Shown here one piece after another: positions 6,604-6,711 of a stretch of 6,711 nucleotides of DNA; the stretch's first letter is position 1; each line of letters starts with the position of its first letter. The stretch is from contig CASFBV010000088.1 in NCBI GenBank assembly GCA_949293065.1, positions 1 through 6,711 on the forward strand, read 5' to 3'. The notes under the pieces are model-generated. The model was not told the origin of the DNA. It saw nothing but the letters and a program-made list of their open reading frames with translations, and did not search any database. The translations under genes and the position numbers were made by a program. The DNA comes from an uncultured Mycoplasma sp. (GTDB lineage: Bacteria > Bacillota_I > Bacilli_A > Mycoplasmatales > Metamycoplasmataceae).

Positions 6604-6711
6604 ACCTTTACTACATTATTTTTTACTATTTCGTATAAATAATTTCATGCATCTTGATATGATGCAAAATAATATTTTCTATTTTCTCAATTTAAATCAA
6701 AAATAAAATTA
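6594..6711 (-). CDS. 3' end of an unrecognised upstream gene
   Basis: Thirty-eight codons are open from the right edge to the TAA at 6594-6596, with two UGA Trp codons. The peptide contains FDLNWENRKYYFASYQDAW then NYLYEIVKNN, ending in VVKVRL. The mix of aromatic and charged residues and the UGA codons look like real coding sequence and not intergenic DNA. I do not recognise the family. It stops one base upstream of the lipoprotein ATG, and its last codons contain the lipoprotein's ribosome binding site, so the two are probably in one transcript. Confidence 0.6.

Noticed and set aside
1..6711. CRISPR array, tRNA or rRNA gene, insertion sequence
   Set aside because: No regularly spaced short palindromic repeats, no tRNA-like GC-rich stems, and no transposase or terminal inverted repeats are visible.

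Overview
The window comes from a mollicute, a Mycoplasma in the broad sense. It is very AT-rich. In every convincing reading frame UGA must be read as tryptophan: I count about twenty in-frame UGA Trp codons against one UGG. Read with the standard code, most genes here break into pieces; read with translation table 4, each becomes one full-length protein. The surface proteins (a repeat protein of the mycoplasma lipoprotein-17 type and a BspA-type leucine-rich-repeat lipoprotein) suggest a hominis-group or related mycoplasma, but I cannot name the species.

Layout. 1-967 (minus): 5' part of a membrane-anchored surface protein that runs off the left edge. 968-1061: divergent promoter region. 1062-2198 (plus): metK, S-adenosylmethionine synthetase. 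It meets the next gene tail to tail with no base between the stop codons. 2199-4580 (minus): a tight three-gene operon in transcription order truB, HAD phosphatase, ribF, with gaps of 2 and 1 bases. 4581-4618: a 38-bp divergent start region. 4619-5770 (plus): mnmA, tRNA 2-thiouridylase. 5764-5792: a hairpin terminator. 5853-6592 (minus): a BspA-like LRR lipoprotein whose only plausible start codon is out of frame by one base at an A7 tract. 6594-6711 (minus): the 3' end of an unrecognised upstream gene, ending one base before that start codon.

How the genes relate. The core is housekeeping: SAM supply (metK), two tRNA modifications (pseudouridine 55 by TruB, 2-thiouridine 34 by MnmA) and FAD synthesis (ribF, here with only a remnant of its riboflavin kinase domain). 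truB next to ribF is a common bacterial arrangement; the HAD phosphatase between them is less usual. Variable-type surface proteins flank this core on both sides.

The point most worth checking is the A7 tract at 6583-6589. A one-base change there would switch the lipoprotein from a 5-residue abortive peptide to a complete 246-residue lipoprotein with signal peptide and lipobox, which is the pattern expected of a phase-variable surface antigen. A second theme is that genes at the head of transcription units (metK, truB, mnmA) look leaderless or nearly so, while genes inside operons carry clear Shine-Dalgarno sequences.
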